Below are positions 26,361 to 36,163 of a stretch of 64,000 nt of DNA, piece after piece. The notes beneath the pieces are model-generated. The model searched no databases. It was not told the origin of the DNA and was given only the letters and a program-made list of their open reading frames with translations. The stretch is from RGIG9115 sp045644665 (GTDB lineage: Bacteria; Bacillota; Clostridia; UBA1381). The stretch spans positions 5,511 through 69,510 of the forward strand of contig JAZRHH010000033.1 in assembly GCA_045644665.1 (NCBI GenBank), given 5' to 3'. Position numbers and translations under genes: made by a program. Positions within the stretch are counted from its first letter, which is position 1, and each line of letters starts with the position of its first letter.

Positions 26361-27551
26361 TTAGTCAAGAACGCTGTGAAGAACTTCGCCAAGGGATTTT
26401 ATTCCCTTTTCGATTTTTTCAAAAGGCATTGTCGAGTAATTTAATCTGAACATTGTGCATGGCTTTTCCTGATCTGTCATAAATCCGCTGCCGCAAACAA
26501 AGGCAACCTTATTTTTAAGGCTTTCCTTCAGTACAGCATCCATATCTGTTCCCTCAGGCGCATAGCACATAATAAACAGTCCGCCCTCGGGCTCTGTCCA
26601 GGTAATTGATTTTGGAAAATACTTTTTCATGCACTCCAGCATAAACTCGCATTTTTCGCCATAAATCTTACTTGCTTTTTTAATATCCTCATCTATATTA
26701 TACTTTTTAATATATTCGGAGGCTATCATTTGTGTTAAAAACGGTGTATGTACATCGTTTGCCTGCTTTGCAATTTCAATTCTGTCAATTATATCTCCAT
26801 GACAGATTACATATCCAAGTCTTAGTCCCGGAGAGAGAATTTTTGAAAATGAGCTGCAATATATTACTCTGCCCTCTGTGTCAAGAGATTTTATGCAAGG
26901 TACATTCTCCCCTTTAAATCTCAAATCGCCATAAGGGTTATCCTCAATGATAAGAAAATCGTACTTTTTTGCAAGCTCTAAAATCTTTTTTCTTTTTTCA
27001 AGGGACATTGTGATACCTGTAGGGTTCTGGAATGTTGGAATTGTATAAAGCACCTTTATTTTGGTTTCTTTTAAGATTTCTTCAAACTTTTCTGTATCAA
27101 GTCCGTCACTTTCCATTGGAACTGGGACAAGAACAGCATTGTGTGCCTTTATAGAGTTTAGTGAGCCTACAAAGCTTGGCTCCTCCACTGCTACACATTC
27201 GCCCTCTTTTACAAGGGTTTTGACAGCAAGGTCAATTCCCTGCTGCTCTCCTGTTGTAATTATTACCTTATCGCCCTCTGCCACACATCCGATTTTTGCA
27301 GCCCTTTCCATTACCTGCTCTTTAAAAGGGGCATAGCCGTCCGTTGTACCGTACTGAAGAGCTTTTACAGGCTCCTTTGTAAGTACCTCCTTTGCAATTT
27401 CCCCAAGCTCCTTTGCAGGGAAAAGTGAAGAATCAGGAGAGCCGCCGGCAAGAGAAATTATTTCCGGGTCTGCCATTAGCTTAAACATTTCACGAATTGC
27501 AGAAGCCTTTAGCTTTCCTACTTTATCTGATATATACTTTGAGTAGTCCAT
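26361..27551 (-). CDS. PLP-dependent aminotransferase, class I/II (LysN/MocR-like)
   Basis: Fold-type I aminotransferase of 396 residues without the GntR domain of MocR regulators. It starts with DYSKYISDKVGKLKASAIRE and has SLAGGSPDSSLFP, ITTGEQQGIDLAVKTLVKEG, a PTFQNPTGITMS substrate loop, IIEDNPYGDLRF, and the PLP lysine in YCSSFSKILSPGLRLGYV near residue 230. The group includes 2-aminoadipate, aromatic and branched-chain aminotransferases; the substrate cannot be assigned. It sits 11 bases upstream of trpS, which may hint at aromatic amino acids but is weak evidence. Confidence 0.85.
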   Translation of the reverse strand: MDYSKYISDKVGKLKASAIREMFKLMADPEIISLAGGSPDSSLFPAKELGEIAKEVLTKEPVKALQYGTTDGYAPFKEQVMERAAKIGCVAEGDKVIITTGEQQGIDLAVKTLVKEGECVAVEEPSFVGSLNSIKAHNAVLVPVPMESDGLDTEKFEEILKETKIKVLYTIPTFQNPTGITMSLEKRKKILELAKKYDFLIIEDNPYGDLRFKGENVPCIKSLDTEGRVIYCSSFSKILSPGLRLGYVICHGDIIDRIEIAKQANDVHTPFLTQMIASEYIKKYNIDEDIKKASKIYGEKCEFMLECMKKYFPKSITWTEPEGGLFIMCYAPEGTDMDAVLKESLKNKVAFVCGSGFMTDQEKPCTMFRLNYSTMPFEKIEKGIKSLGEVLHSVLD

Positions 27552-27578
27552 TGTAAAATCCGTATCCTTTCAAAAGTA

Positions 27579-29246
27579 TTATTTATTTTGCATTTTTCCC
27601 CATGAATCTTTAAGCGCAACTGTTCTGTTAAACACAAGTTTGCCATCTGCAGAGTCAGGGTCTACGCAGAAGTAACCATGGCGCATAAACTGGAATGTGT
27701 CGCCGCTATTTGCGTTTTTAAGGTTTTCTTCCACCTTACAGTTTTTAATTATAACCTCTGAGTCTGGGTTAAGGTTTGTAAGGTAATCTCCGTTTGCTTC
27801 TTCATCTGACGGGTTTTCTACTGTGAAAAGTCTGTCATAAAGACGAACCTCTGCATCTACTGCACTGTCTGCATTAACCCAATGGATTGTACCTCTTACC
27901 TTTCTTCCGTCAGGTGTTTGTCCACCCTTTGACTCGGGGTCATAGGTACAATGAATTTCTGTTACATTTCCATTTTCGTCACGTTCAACGCCTGTACATG
28001 TTACATAGTATGCACCCTTAAGACGTACTTCGTTTCCAACGGCGAGTCTGTAATACTTCTTTGGAGGCTCGTCCATGTAATCTGTTGCCTCAACATAAAT
28101 ATTCTTTGAGAAAAGTACAGTTCTTGTTCCTGCATTTTCGTCCTCAGGATTAATTTCAACAGTTATTTCCTCTGTTTGATTTTCAGGATAGTTGTCAATT
28201 ACAAGCTTTACAGGGTTTAGAACCGCCATAGCTCTTGGAGCCTTTTTGTTAAGGTCCTCTCTTACACAGTGCTCAAGTAAATTAAAGTCAACAACGCTGT
28301 TTGCCTTTGCAACGCCTATTCTTTCGCAGAAATCCTTTAAGGCTTCTTTTGTATAGCCGCGTCTTCTCATTCCGCAGATTGTTGACATTCTTGGGTCGTC
28401 CCAACCGTTTACTATGTTATCCCTTACAAGCTTAAGGCACTTTCTTTTACTGGTAAGAGTGTAGTTAAGGTTAAGTCTTGCAAACTCAATCTGTCTTGAC
28501 GGATGCTCGAATTCAAGCTCCTTTAAAAACCAATCATAAAGCGGTCTGTGATCCTCAAACTCCAAAGAGCAAAGAGAATGTGTTACACCCTCAACTGTAT
28601 CGGAAACAGGGTGCGCATAGTCATACATAGGATATACAATCCACTTATCGCCTGTTCTGTGATGGTGCGCTCTCATAATTCTGTAGATAACAGGGTCGCG
28701 CATGTTAAGGTTTGGTGATGCCATATCAATTTTGGCTCTTAACACCTTTGCACCGTCCGGGAATTCGCCATCTGTCATACGTTTGAAAAGGTCTAGATTT
28801 TCTTCTATACTTCTTTCTCTGTAAGGGCTGTTCTTTCCGGGCTCTGTTAGTGTACCTCTGTATTCTCTTATTTCTTCTGCAGAAAGGTCACATACATACG
28901 CCTTGCCTTTTTTGATAAGCTTTATTGCACCCTCATAAAGTGCATCAAAATAGTCTGATGCATAAAGCACCTTGTCCCACTTAAAGCCAAGCCATTCAAT
29001 ATCCTTCATAATAGCTTCTACATACTCTGTATCTTCTTTTGTTGGGTTTGTATCGTCAAGTCGGAGGTTACATACTCCGCCGTACTTTTCAGCTGTTGCA
29101 AAGTCGATGCAAATTGCCTTAACGTGACCTATATGAAGATAGCCGTTTGGCTCCGGAGGAAAACGTGTCTGGATGTGGTCTGTTACCCCGTCCTTTAAAT
29201 CTTTATTAATAGCCTCGTGTATAAAATTTGTGCTAAGTTCTTCCAT
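27579..29246 (-). CDS. glnS: Glutaminyl-tRNA synthetase
   Basis: Class I synthetase of 555 residues. HIGH-type motif RFPPEPNGYLHIGHVKAICI near residue 28-45, LDDTNPTKEDTEYVEAIM, DYAHPVSDTVEGVTHSLCSLEFEDHRPLYDW, the class-defining region NLNYTLTSKRKCLKLV near 260 (KMSKS equivalent) and RPLY-type binding residues are all present, followed by the two-barrel anticodon domain. Firmicutes often make Gln-tRNA indirectly through GatCAB; here GlnRS and a tRNA-Gln gene are both in the window. It lies 16 bases after gltX in the same unit. Confidence 0.94.
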   Translation of the reverse strand: MEELSTNFIHEAINKDLKDGVTDHIQTRFPPEPNGYLHIGHVKAICIDFATAEKYGGVCNLRLDDTNPTKEDTEYVEAIMKDIEWLGFKWDKVLYASDYFDALYEGAIKLIKKGKAYVCDLSAEEIREYRGTLTEPGKNSPYRERSIEENLDLFKRMTDGEFPDGAKVLRAKIDMASPNLNMRDPVIYRIMRAHHHRTGDKWIVYPMYDYAHPVSDTVEGVTHSLCSLEFEDHRPLYDWFLKELEFEHPSRQIEFARLNLNYTLTSKRKCLKLVRDNIVNGWDDPRMSTICGMRRRGYTKEALKDFCERIGVAKANSVVDFNLLEHCVREDLNKKAPRAMAVLNPVKLVIDNYPENQTEEITVEINPEDENAGTRTVLFSKNIYVEATDYMDEPPKKYYRLAVGNEVRLKGAYYVTCTGVERDENGNVTEIHCTYDPESKGGQTPDGRKVRGTIHWVNADSAVDAEVRLYDRLFTVENPSDEEANGDYLTNLNPDSEVIIKNCKVEENLKNANSGDTFQFMRHGYFCVDPDSADGKLVFNRTVALKDSWGKMQNK

Positions 29247-29262
29247 GGCGTGTTTCCTTTCG

Positions 29263-30921
29263 TTATTTCTTTAAGATTTCTATGCTTTCGTCTATGCGTG
29301 CGATTACCTTATCATATCCAAGCACCTGCATAACTTCAAACAAGTCCGGTGAGTTCTTTCTGCCGGTTACTGCTACTCTGATTACAGAGCTTACCTGACC
29401 CACATGGCCTCTGTATGCATCAGGGTCTTTTTTATAAAACTTCGGCGCCTTTGCGTATCCAAGGGCTTCACTCATGTCACGGACACTCGGGAACCAGGTT
29501 TCTGCTGTTTCGTCCGGTTTGTAAACCTCTTTATACTTTTCCAAGATTTCTATCATGTTTTCTTTTGGGAGAATATCTTCAAAATCACGATTTCTGTCCC
29601 AAAGCTTTTCGTAGAAGTATGCCGCATACTGAGGAGTTTCGTCCCATTTTACAATTTCTTTTCTCGGTTTAATTTCGTTTCTTTCGATACCAAAAACAGA
29701 TTTTGTATATTCTATATCCTCGGAGATGCAATCATAAAACTCTTTGTCATTTTCCTTTGCCCAGGCAAGCACTTCATCTGTTACAACTTCTTTTGTAAGG
29801 GTTGAAACATAGTTCTTGCTTATGTCACTAAGTTTAACAAGGTCAAACTGCGCTCCTGCCTTGCTCATTTTTGAAAGAGAGAATTTAAACTCTGTATTAT
29901 CTGCATCGGGATTCTCGTCTCTCCACTGCTCATAGTTTGAGTTTGCAATTGTAAGAAGATACTCAATTACGGCTCCCTTTGGATAGCCAACCTGTGAGTA
30001 GAATGAAACTGCGGCTTCCGGGTCCTTGCGCTTTGAAAGCTTACGTTTTCCGCCGTCCTCTTCTTTCATGACCGGAGAGATATGTGCATATCTTGGTCTT
30101 TCAAAACCAAGGCAATCAAAGAACTGTACATGTATAGGCACAGATGATATCCATTCGTCGCCACGGATAACGTCTGTTGTTCTCATAAGGTGGTCATCCA
30201 CCGCGTGAGCAAAGTGATATGTTGGAATTCCGTCTGTTTTTAAAATAACAACATCCTGAATGTTTTCAGGCATTTCAATTTCGCCCTTAACACCGTCTGT
30301 AAAGCTTATTTTGTTTTCTTCCTTGCCGGGAGATTTAAGTCTTAATACATAGCTCTCCCCATTTTGTATCCGTTTTTCCGCTTCTTCCGGAGTGATATCC
30401 CTGTATTTTGCATATTCACCATAGCAGCCCGGAAGCTTTTTTTCTGCCTCCTGCTTTTCGCGGATTTCAGAAAGCTCTTCCTCTGTCATAAAGCAAGGAT
30501 ATGCAAGACCTTTAAGAACAAGGCTCTTTGCAAAGGTATGATAAATTTCTGCACGCTTGCTTTGGATGTAGGGACCATAATCGCCCACGTCCTCTGTTTC
30601 AGAAATCATACCCTCTGTAATTTCTATTCCAAAATCACGAAGTCCGCTTACTATTCCGCTTACTCCGTTTTCTACTTCTCTTTTTTTATCAGTATCCTCT
30701 ATACGAAGAAAAAACTGTCCTCCGGTGGAAAGTGCAGCCCTTCTTGCAACAAAAGCTGCAAAAAGTCCGCCTATGTGCAAAAAGCCTGTTGGACTTGGTG
30801 CAAACCTTGATACTATTGCCCCCTCGGGTAGATTTCTTTCCGGATACATTTTTTCGTATTCTTCAGGTGTTTTGAGTGGCTTTGGAAACAAAAGCTCCGC
30901 CATTTTTTGATTATCTGTCAT
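29263..30921 (-). CDS. gltX: Glutamyl-tRNA synthetase
   Basis: Class I synthetase of 552 residues. The catalytic start is SRFAPSPTGFLHIGGLFAAF near residue 40-55, with RIEDTDKKREVENG and DDHLMRTTDVIRGDEWISS. The KMSKS equivalent is KRKLSKRKDPEAAVSFY near 300. The N-terminus is about 35 residues longer than in most bacterial GluRS. The ORF extends upstream across a promoter; the ATG at 30921 follows AAAGGGAAA and is the sensible start. It is first in the run of gltX, glnS, aminotransferase, trpS, tagO, wecB, mgtE and glyS. Confidence 0.93.
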   Translation of the reverse strand: MTDNQKMAELLFPKPLKTPEEYEKMYPERNLPEGAIVSRFAPSPTGFLHIGGLFAAFVARRAALSTGGQFFLRIEDTDKKREVENGVSGIVSGLRDFGIEITEGMISETEDVGDYGPYIQSKRAEIYHTFAKSLVLKGLAYPCFMTEEELSEIREKQEAEKKLPGCYGEYAKYRDITPEEAEKRIQNGESYVLRLKSPGKEENKISFTDGVKGEIEMPENIQDVVILKTDGIPTYHFAHAVDDHLMRTTDVIRGDEWISSVPIHVQFFDCLGFERPRYAHISPVMKEEDGGKRKLSKRKDPEAAVSFYSQVGYPKGAVIEYLLTIANSNYEQWRDENPDADNTEFKFSLSKMSKAGAQFDLVKLSDISKNYVSTLTKEVVTDEVLAWAKENDKEFYDCISEDIEYTKSVFGIERNEIKPRKEIVKWDETPQYAAYFYEKLWDRNRDFEDILPKENMIEILEKYKEVYKPDETAETWFPSVRDMSEALGYAKAPKFYKKDPDAYRGHVGQVSSVIRVAVTGRKNSPDLFEVMQVLGYDKVIARIDESIEILKK

Positions 30922-31010
30922 TTGAGTAATTTCCCTTTCTTTATGTTTATATTTATAAATTCTTATAGGTTTCAAAATTTTTGGTTGTACCTTACAATAC
31001 ACCTCATTTT

Positions 31011-31039
31011 ATTATACCTTATAATAGGAGCTTTATCAA
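31011..31039 (-). promoter_or_regulatory. Promoter of gltX-glnS unit
   Basis: Minus strand TTGATA (31034-31039), 17 bases, TATAAT (31011-31016), about 90 bases before the gltX ATG. Confidence 0.8.
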
Positions 31040-31084
31040 TGTTTTTTTTTATTTTTGTGTAATTTATACCATAATTTATTACAA

Positions 31085-31115
31085 TAAAAAAGAGGATAGT
31101 GTAATACCACCCTCT
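31085..31115 (-). terminator. Terminator after the HAD phosphatase gene
   Basis: Minus-strand stem of 10 bp with two wobble pairs (31106-31115 with 31091-31100), 5-base loop, then TTTTTT (31085-31090). It ends the phosphatase/NlpC unit. Confidence 0.8.
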
Positions 31116-31122
31116 ACATTCT

Positions 31123-31764
31123 TTAAATATCTAAAAATTCCGAGAAATTGTCTATGTAAAAATCCGTTATTGACTTAATATCCTCAGTATAATCTGCCGA
31201 CGATTCATCGAACACCCCGCATACTTTCATGCCTGCAGATTTTGCCGTTTTATCTGCATTATAATTATCATCTAAAAATAGTATTTCATCTACTGAATAT
31301 CCTATTTTTTCAGCTGCCATTTTATAAATCTGCTGATCTGATTTCGTTGTGCAAAAATCGTCACAGGACCAGACATTATCAAAAATATCATAAATTTCAA
31401 GTCTTTTTAGACAAGGGTCAAGAGCTGTGTGAGGACTTGCTGTAAGAATATTAAGGCTTGCTCCCTTATCTTTCAGTTTTTTCAGAACTGAAATTACATT
31501 TTCTTTTGCCTGTATATTATACTTATATTCATCAACAACATATTCGTTCATAAGTTCTACAAGCTCTGACTCCGACTTTGTAATGCCGAGAGTTTTGAAA
31601 TGCTTTGCTGTACCAAGATATCCAAGAGGCGTAATTGTTTTCACAATATCATTTCCATACTCAATATTGTTTTCATCGAGTATACGCAACATTGTATTTA
31701 TAAACGAGGGCATTGAATCCACCAGCGTTCCGTCAAAATCAAATAAATACGCCTTAAATTTCAT
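31123..31764 (-). CDS. HAD-family hydrolase (phosphoglycolate phosphatase-like)
   Basis: 213 residues. HAD motif I is AYLFDFDGTLVDSMPSF near the N-terminus, motif II is LNILTASPHT near 105, motif III the lysine of TTKSDQQIYKMA, and motif IV FLDDNYNADKTAKSAG near 165. A helical cap is inserted after motif I. Likely a small-molecule phosphatase; substrate unknown. The ATG lies just before the Cof-type gene stop, four bases apart, so the phosphatase genes are coupled. Confidence 0.85.
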   Translation of the reverse strand: MKFKAYLFDFDGTLVDSMPSFINTMLRILDENNIEYGNDIVKTITPLGYLGTAKHFKTLGITKSESELVELMNEYVVDEYKYNIQAKENVISVLKKLKDKGASLNILTASPHTALDPCLKRLEIYDIFDNVWSCDDFCTTKSDQQIYKMAAEKIGYSVDEILFLDDNYNADKTAKSAGMKVCGVFDESSADYTEDIKSITDFYIDNFSEFLDI

Positions 31765-31767
31765 TTG

Positions 31768-32574
31768 TTAAAATTTACCCCTCTCTACATCTGAAACTAT
31801 ACTTGCAATAGCATGTTCCTGATTACTTACTGTAATATAATCTGCAGCAGCAAGTGCCTCAGGACAGGCATTTGATACAGCTATCCCTATATCTGCAGCT
31901 TCAAACATGGATATGTCATTATTATAGTCGCCTACTGCGATTATTTTTTCTCCATAAAGCTCTCTAAGCTTTGTTATTGCCATGCCCTTTCCGACACCCA
32001 TAGGCAAAATTTCAAAAAGTGTTTTATCAGAACGGATGAAACTGAAATTTTCTGCCATAGGATGCTCGTTCAGTAATTTTTCAACAGTTTTAATTTCTTC
32101 TTCCACATCAGTTGCAAATATAATTTTTGCAACTGTTTCCTTTACAGCATTATAATGACAAACACAATCAGGAATTTTTGAAACCTCGCGAAAATGCTTC
32201 ATTGCTGAACTATCTTTGGAAAAGTATGCTTTGTAAAATGTACTTACATGTATTCCCACATCAGGAAGGGCTTTATCTACACATTCAACAAGCTCCATAA
32301 CCCTGTTATCTATAGGCTGTTTCCAGATATACTCCCCGATAGCACAGTCATACAAGCCTCCACCGTTGCTACATCCAATTGGTGCATTTGGCTTAATAAG
32401 GTTTGAAATATCCGTTGCATAAAATGGCATACGTCCTGTAATAAAAGTGAATTTTCCACCCTCGTTTTTAAAATACTCTATTGCCTCAAGATTCTCTTCA
32501 GAAACGGACTTGTCTTTTCTTAGCAGAGTTCCGTCAAGGTCTGTACAAATCAGATAGCCGTCAAATTTCCCCAT
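31768..32574 (-). CDS. Cof-type HAD-IIB phosphatase
   Basis: 268 residues. The start MGKFDGYLICTDLDGTLLRK has motif I with the double Asp; FTFITGRMPFYATDISNLI is motif II; KGMAITKLRELYGEKIIAVGDYNNDISMFEAADIGIAVSNA contains motifs III and IV (quoted here only to name them). The C2-type cap lies between. Members dephosphorylate sugar phosphates, flavin or PLP; the specific substrate is unclear. Third of four small hydrolase genes in a row. Confidence 0.85.
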   Translation of the reverse strand: MGKFDGYLICTDLDGTLLRKDKSVSEENLEAIEYFKNEGGKFTFITGRMPFYATDISNLIKPNAPIGCSNGGGLYDCAIGEYIWKQPIDNRVMELVECVDKALPDVGIHVSTFYKAYFSKDSSAMKHFREVSKIPDCVCHYNAVKETVAKIIFATDVEEEIKTVEKLLNEHPMAENFSFIRSDKTLFEILPMGVGKGMAITKLRELYGEKIIAVGDYNNDISMFEAADIGIAVSNACPEALAAADYITVSNQEHAIASIVSDVERGKF

Positions 32575-32588
32575 AGTTTCCCTTTCGT

Positions 32589-33293
32589 TTATATCTCAAC
32601 TCTGTTATCGTGCAGCAAATCAAGACCGTTTGCATAAAGATGTGAAACATCAGAGTAGCAAAGGCATCTTGGCGCTGTTACACCATTTTCATTGTTTTCA
32701 AATTCAACAACAGTAACTCCTGTGTGGGTGTAGTTAAAAGATGCCCACATTATATGAAATGGAATATGCAGCAAAACTGAAAGCCACGCTCTTGCAAATA
32801 CAGAATGACAAAAAAGAGCTACCTTTTCTTCGTTGGGTTTTAAAATACGATATATTCCATTTTCCTCTTTGTATCCAAGTCTTTCAAGAAATTCTTTTCC
32901 ATGCTCTTCTATATATTTTACAGCAACGTCCATTCTTGACTGATTTATTCCCTGACACTCAAAGCTTCGCTCATAAGGCAAGTCAATATTTCCGTTTTCA
33001 CGGTAATATGTATTCTGAACAAATGTGACAGACTTTAGTTTCCCGTCAGGAAATGGCGTCATTCTCTCGTCCTCAACTTCATGAGCCCAGGGCTCTATGT
33101 TTTTTTCAAGATTTAAGAGTCTGCATGCAGGCTCAGCTGTTTCCTTTGCACGTCCCATAGGAGAGGAAAATATTCTGTCAATTCCAGCATCATACATTCT
33201 CTTTCCTACGGCTTCCGCTTGCAGTTTTCCTCTTTCTGTAAGGGAATCTATTTCGTAATCAGGATCTCCATGTCTTACAATATAAAGTAACAT
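32589..33293 (-). CDS. Histidine phosphatase family protein
   Basis: 234 residues of the phosphoglycerate-mutase-like fold. The catalytic motif LYIVRHGDPDYEID is at residues 3-16 and the second His is in VALFCHSVFARAWLSVLL near 170. The FSSPMGRAKETAEPACRLL segment is typical. It is likely a phosphatase rather than a mutase, and substrate is unknown. A GAGGTG site precedes the ATG and the gene starts 4 bases after the upstream surface-protein stop. Confidence 0.87.
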   Translation of the reverse strand: MLLYIVRHGDPDYEIDSLTERGKLQAEAVGKRMYDAGIDRIFSSPMGRAKETAEPACRLLNLEKNIEPWAHEVEDERMTPFPDGKLKSVTFVQNTYYRENGNIDLPYERSFECQGINQSRMDVAVKYIEEHGKEFLERLGYKEENGIYRILKPNEEKVALFCHSVFARAWLSVLLHIPFHIMWASFNYTHTGVTVVEFENNENGVTAPRCLCYSDVSHLYANGLDLLHDNRVEI

Positions 33294-33297
33294 TTTA

Positions 33298-34464
33298 TCA
33301 CCTCAAACAATTATTTAAATAAACAGATTTCGATACGCTTTCCCACTCCACAGAAAAGCCACACAGATCTGCCACCAGACGAATGGGAACAGTTATCCTG
33401 TCATTTACAATACGGAATGTGCGATTATCCAAAACACCGTCCAGCTTAACTGTTTCGTCTGCTATATCAATTATAATACTACGTCCACCTGCGTTAATAC
33501 GCGCATTTTTCGTATCCTCTTCCCATATGACATTTGCACCAAAATTTTCGGAAACCGCCCGCAAGGGCACATATGTAGTCCCATCAAGTATGTATGGATC
33601 TGCATCAGAAACCAAACGATCACCGTTTGTATATATCTTTACACTTTCAAACAAATCTTCCAGTATATCTTCTGCCCACATATTTCTGTATCCGTCCGGG
33701 TCACGAAGAACCTCGTTTGTCCACTCCATACGGTTATAATCCTTTAAATATTTTTCATTTCTTGATACATAAGAATATTTTTGGTAATGTTCCGGAAAAT
33801 ATGTTTTCATGTAATATGTTGCAAGGTTTACCGCTTCGCTGTTTACATTTCCACTTGGAGTATATGTTCCGCAAAAAGTTACTGCCGGAGGCGATGCATG
33901 CAAAAGAACTACACTTCCGTCTCTACACTGCCCCACTACAATATAGGCGTGTCCATTGGAGCTCATAATATCTCCGCACTGCCTACGCGTAACATTTTCT
34001 TTTTCTGTGTATATTCCGCCAAAAAGTCTGCTATAAGACAATGCCATATCCCTTGAAACATACACATATCCCGTGTTGCTATATGTATTACCAAATATCT
34101 GATACATAGTCCAGCCTATGTATCCTGTACAATCTAGTCCATTATGAATTTGGTATCTGGTAGTTTTATAGTCATAAGTTGGTTTTTGTTCCTTATAAAA
34201 CATTTCCCACCGGGGACTTATACCATAGGAAATCGCTTCCGCACCTGCCCCTGTATCCTCTTCATTCCACGCGCCACCATAAACATAAAGTGCTTTTCCT
34301 ATAGGCAGACACGCGTTTGCCAACATATTTTTCACAGTTGGTAAGTGGAGCGAGCTCGCAACCGGATATTCCGCTGATGCTCCTTGCACGTTTAGTGCAA
34401 AAACATTATAAGAGTGTATTAAACACACTATCATTAATAAAATAAAATATTTTTTTCTTACCAT
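33298..34464 (-). CDS. Secreted NlpC/P60-like peptidase with copper amine oxidase-type stalk domain
   Basis: 388 residues. Residues 1-23 form a signal peptide (KKYFILLMIVCLIHSYNVFA). The middle carries an NlpC/P60-like active site: Cys in NGLDCTGYIGWTMYQIFGN near residue 112 and His in SSNGHAYIVVGQ near 172. The C-terminal 100 residues hold a copper amine oxidase N-terminal-like (stalk) domain (YILDGTTYVPLRAVSENFGA, RITVPIRLVADLCGF), common in clostridial wall proteins. A cell-wall hydrolase or amidase is likely. AAGGA precedes the ATG. Its promoter overlaps the putP terminator. Confidence 0.75.
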   Translation of the reverse strand: MVRKKYFILLMIVCLIHSYNVFALNVQGASAEYPVASSLHLPTVKNMLANACLPIGKALYVYGGAWNEEDTGAGAEAISYGISPRWEMFYKEQKPTYDYKTTRYQIHNGLDCTGYIGWTMYQIFGNTYSNTGYVYVSRDMALSYSRLFGGIYTEKENVTRRQCGDIMSSNGHAYIVVGQCRDGSVVLLHASPPAVTFCGTYTPSGNVNSEAVNLATYYMKTYFPEHYQKYSYVSRNEKYLKDYNRMEWTNEVLRDPDGYRNMWAEDILEDLFESVKIYTNGDRLVSDADPYILDGTTYVPLRAVSENFGANVIWEEDTKNARINAGGRSIIIDIADETVKLDGVLDNRTFRIVNDRITVPIRLVADLCGFSVEWESVSKSVYLNNCLR

Positions 34465-34495
34465 AACAATCCTTAAATACTAATATTTTATGATA

Positions 34496-34524
34496 AGTAT
34501 AACACAATTGCATTAAAATAGCAA
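34496..34524 (-). promoter_or_regulatory. Promoter of the NlpC/P60-like gene
   Basis: Minus strand TTGCTA (34519-34524), 17 bases, TATACT (34496-34501). The -35 lies inside the 3' arm of the upstream terminator stem. Confidence 0.65.
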
Positions 34525-34550
34525 GCCCTTTACAAAGGGATTGCTATTTT
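34515..34550 (-). terminator. Terminator after putP
   Basis: Long stem: ten bp (34541-34550 with 34515-34524) plus six inner bp (CCCTTT/AAAGGG) separated by a G-A mismatch, with T-rich outer arms. Confidence 0.85.
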
Positions 34551-34554
34551 AATT

Positions 34555-36090
34555 TTAGTCGTCTATGCTATTATCAGTTGCTTTTGCATAAATTTCCTGA
34601 ACCTCTGCTGACGGAGCTTTGTCTATAAGTGTTACAACGATTGCTGCAAGACCGCCAATGATAAATCCCGGAATGATTTCGTATATTCCCGTAGCGGCTG
34701 TTAGAGTAAGACCGCCGGAAACAGGAAGCCAGAGCCAGAGCATATCAACCAAAGCACCAACTATGATACCTGCAACAGCACCCTTATATGTAAATCTCTT
34801 CCAGAAAAGCGACAAAAGAACTGCCGGACCAAACGCCGCACCGAATATACCCCATGCGTTAGATACCAAATCCATAATTGCCTGTGCAGCTTTTCCTTTA
34901 CTGCTTGCAATAAAGAACGCTACAACAGCTATTACCATTACAATCAAACGGCTAACCCAAAGCATTTCTTTGTTTGATGCATTTTTTCTTATGATTGGCT
35001 TATAAAGGTCACTTGCAAAAGAAGATGCAGCAACCAAAAGCTGTGAATCAGCAGTTGACATACTTGCCGCAATAATTGCCGCAAGCAAAAGTCCTGCTAT
35101 AAATGCCGGGAATACATCACGGGCAAGCTCTACAAATATCAAGGACTGCTTGCCTTCTCCAAGGAGCACTGCAGAAAGGTCTGTTCCGTTTGAATATACA
35201 AACATTCTGCCAAGGTATGCAATTACTATAGCGGCACCAAGTGAAAGTATAACCCAGACAATAGCAACTGTTGCAGACTTTTTAACCATTGACGGCTTTT
35301 CAATTGCCATAAATCTTACAATAATATGTGGCATACCAAAGTATCCAAGTCCCCAGCCAAGTCCCGAAAGAATATCTTTCCAGCTTGCGTTAAAGAAGTT
35401 TGCTACAAACTCAAATTCTTCGCCGTTTGGACCTGTATAAACCGTTGACAAAGCAGACACATCGAGAGTTCTTGTAAATCCGATAACTATAGGTACAATA
35501 AGAAGTGCAGCAAGCATCAAAAGACCCTGGAAAAAGTCTGTCCAGCATACTGCGTTAAATCCGCCAAGGAAAGTGTAAACAACAACAATTGCCGCAAATA
35601 TAATCATAGCTGTGCTTCTTGAAAGCTCAGGAACAAGTGTTGTAAACACATCTGCACCTGCAACAAAAGCTGATGCAACATAAATTGTAAAGCATACAAG
35701 AAATACAACTGCGCATATAATACTTACCACATGGCTTTTTGAAGCAAATCTGTTGGAAAGGTATTGAGGAAGAGTTATCGAATCTCCTGCAGCTTTTGAA
35801 AACTTACGAAGCCTTTTTGCAACCAAAATCCAGTTTGCAGCAGTACCTATTGCAAGTCCGATTCCTATCCACGCCTGACCAAAACCAAAAGCTAAAATAC
35901 TTCCCGGAAGTCCCATCAAAAGCCAGGCACTCATGTCCGATGCCTGAGCGCTCATTGCTGTAACCCAAGGTCCCATTGCACGACCGCCAAGGAAATAGTC
36001 CTTTTCTGTAACATCCTTTGATTTAAAGAAAAAGAATATACCTATAGCAATCATTGCTACAAAATAAAGTACAAATGCGAAAATATCCAT
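34555..36090 (-). CDS. putP: Sodium/proline symporter-type SSS transporter
   Basis: Membrane protein of 511 residues with about 13 hydrophobic helices in the solute:sodium symporter family. PutP signatures: YFLGGRAMGPWVTAMSAQASDMSAWLL near 33-58 (quoted in part), GLPGSILAFGFGQAWIGIGL, and the Na+-site helix AAIIAASMSTADSQLLVAASS near 340. AAAGGAG precedes the ATG. Upstream is a consensus promoter flanked by a 42-bp palindrome, and a TetR gene lies just beyond, so control by that regulator is a reasonable hypothesis. Confidence 0.9.
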   Translation of the reverse strand: MDIFAFVLYFVAMIAIGIFFFFKSKDVTEKDYFLGGRAMGPWVTAMSAQASDMSAWLLMGLPGSILAFGFGQAWIGIGLAIGTAANWILVAKRLRKFSKAAGDSITLPQYLSNRFASKSHVVSIICAVVFLVCFTIYVASAFVAGADVFTTLVPELSRSTAMIIFAAIVVVYTFLGGFNAVCWTDFFQGLLMLAALLIVPIVIGFTRTLDVSALSTVYTGPNGEEFEFVANFFNASWKDILSGLGWGLGYFGMPHIIVRFMAIEKPSMVKKSATVAIVWVILSLGAAIVIAYLGRMFVYSNGTDLSAVLLGEGKQSLIFVELARDVFPAFIAGLLLAAIIAASMSTADSQLLVAASSFASDLYKPIIRKNASNKEMLWVSRLIVMVIAVVAFFIASSKGKAAQAIMDLVSNAWGIFGAAFGPAVLLSLFWKRFTYKGAVAGIIVGALVDMLWLWLPVSGGLTLTAATGIYEIIPGFIIGGLAAIVVTLIDKAPSAEVQEIYAKATDNSIDD

Positions 36091-36134
36091 TAAAAAAATC
36101 TCCTTTGTTTCTAATTTTTTCTTAAACTTTTACT

Positions 36135-36163
36135 ATTATAACACATAATAAAACAAAAATCAA
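36135..36163 (-). promoter_or_regulatory. Promoter of putP
   Basis: Minus strand TTGATT (36158-36163), 17 bases, TATAAT (36135-36140), about 45 bases before the ATG. The upstream edge of the -35 touches the palindrome at 36164. Confidence 0.85.
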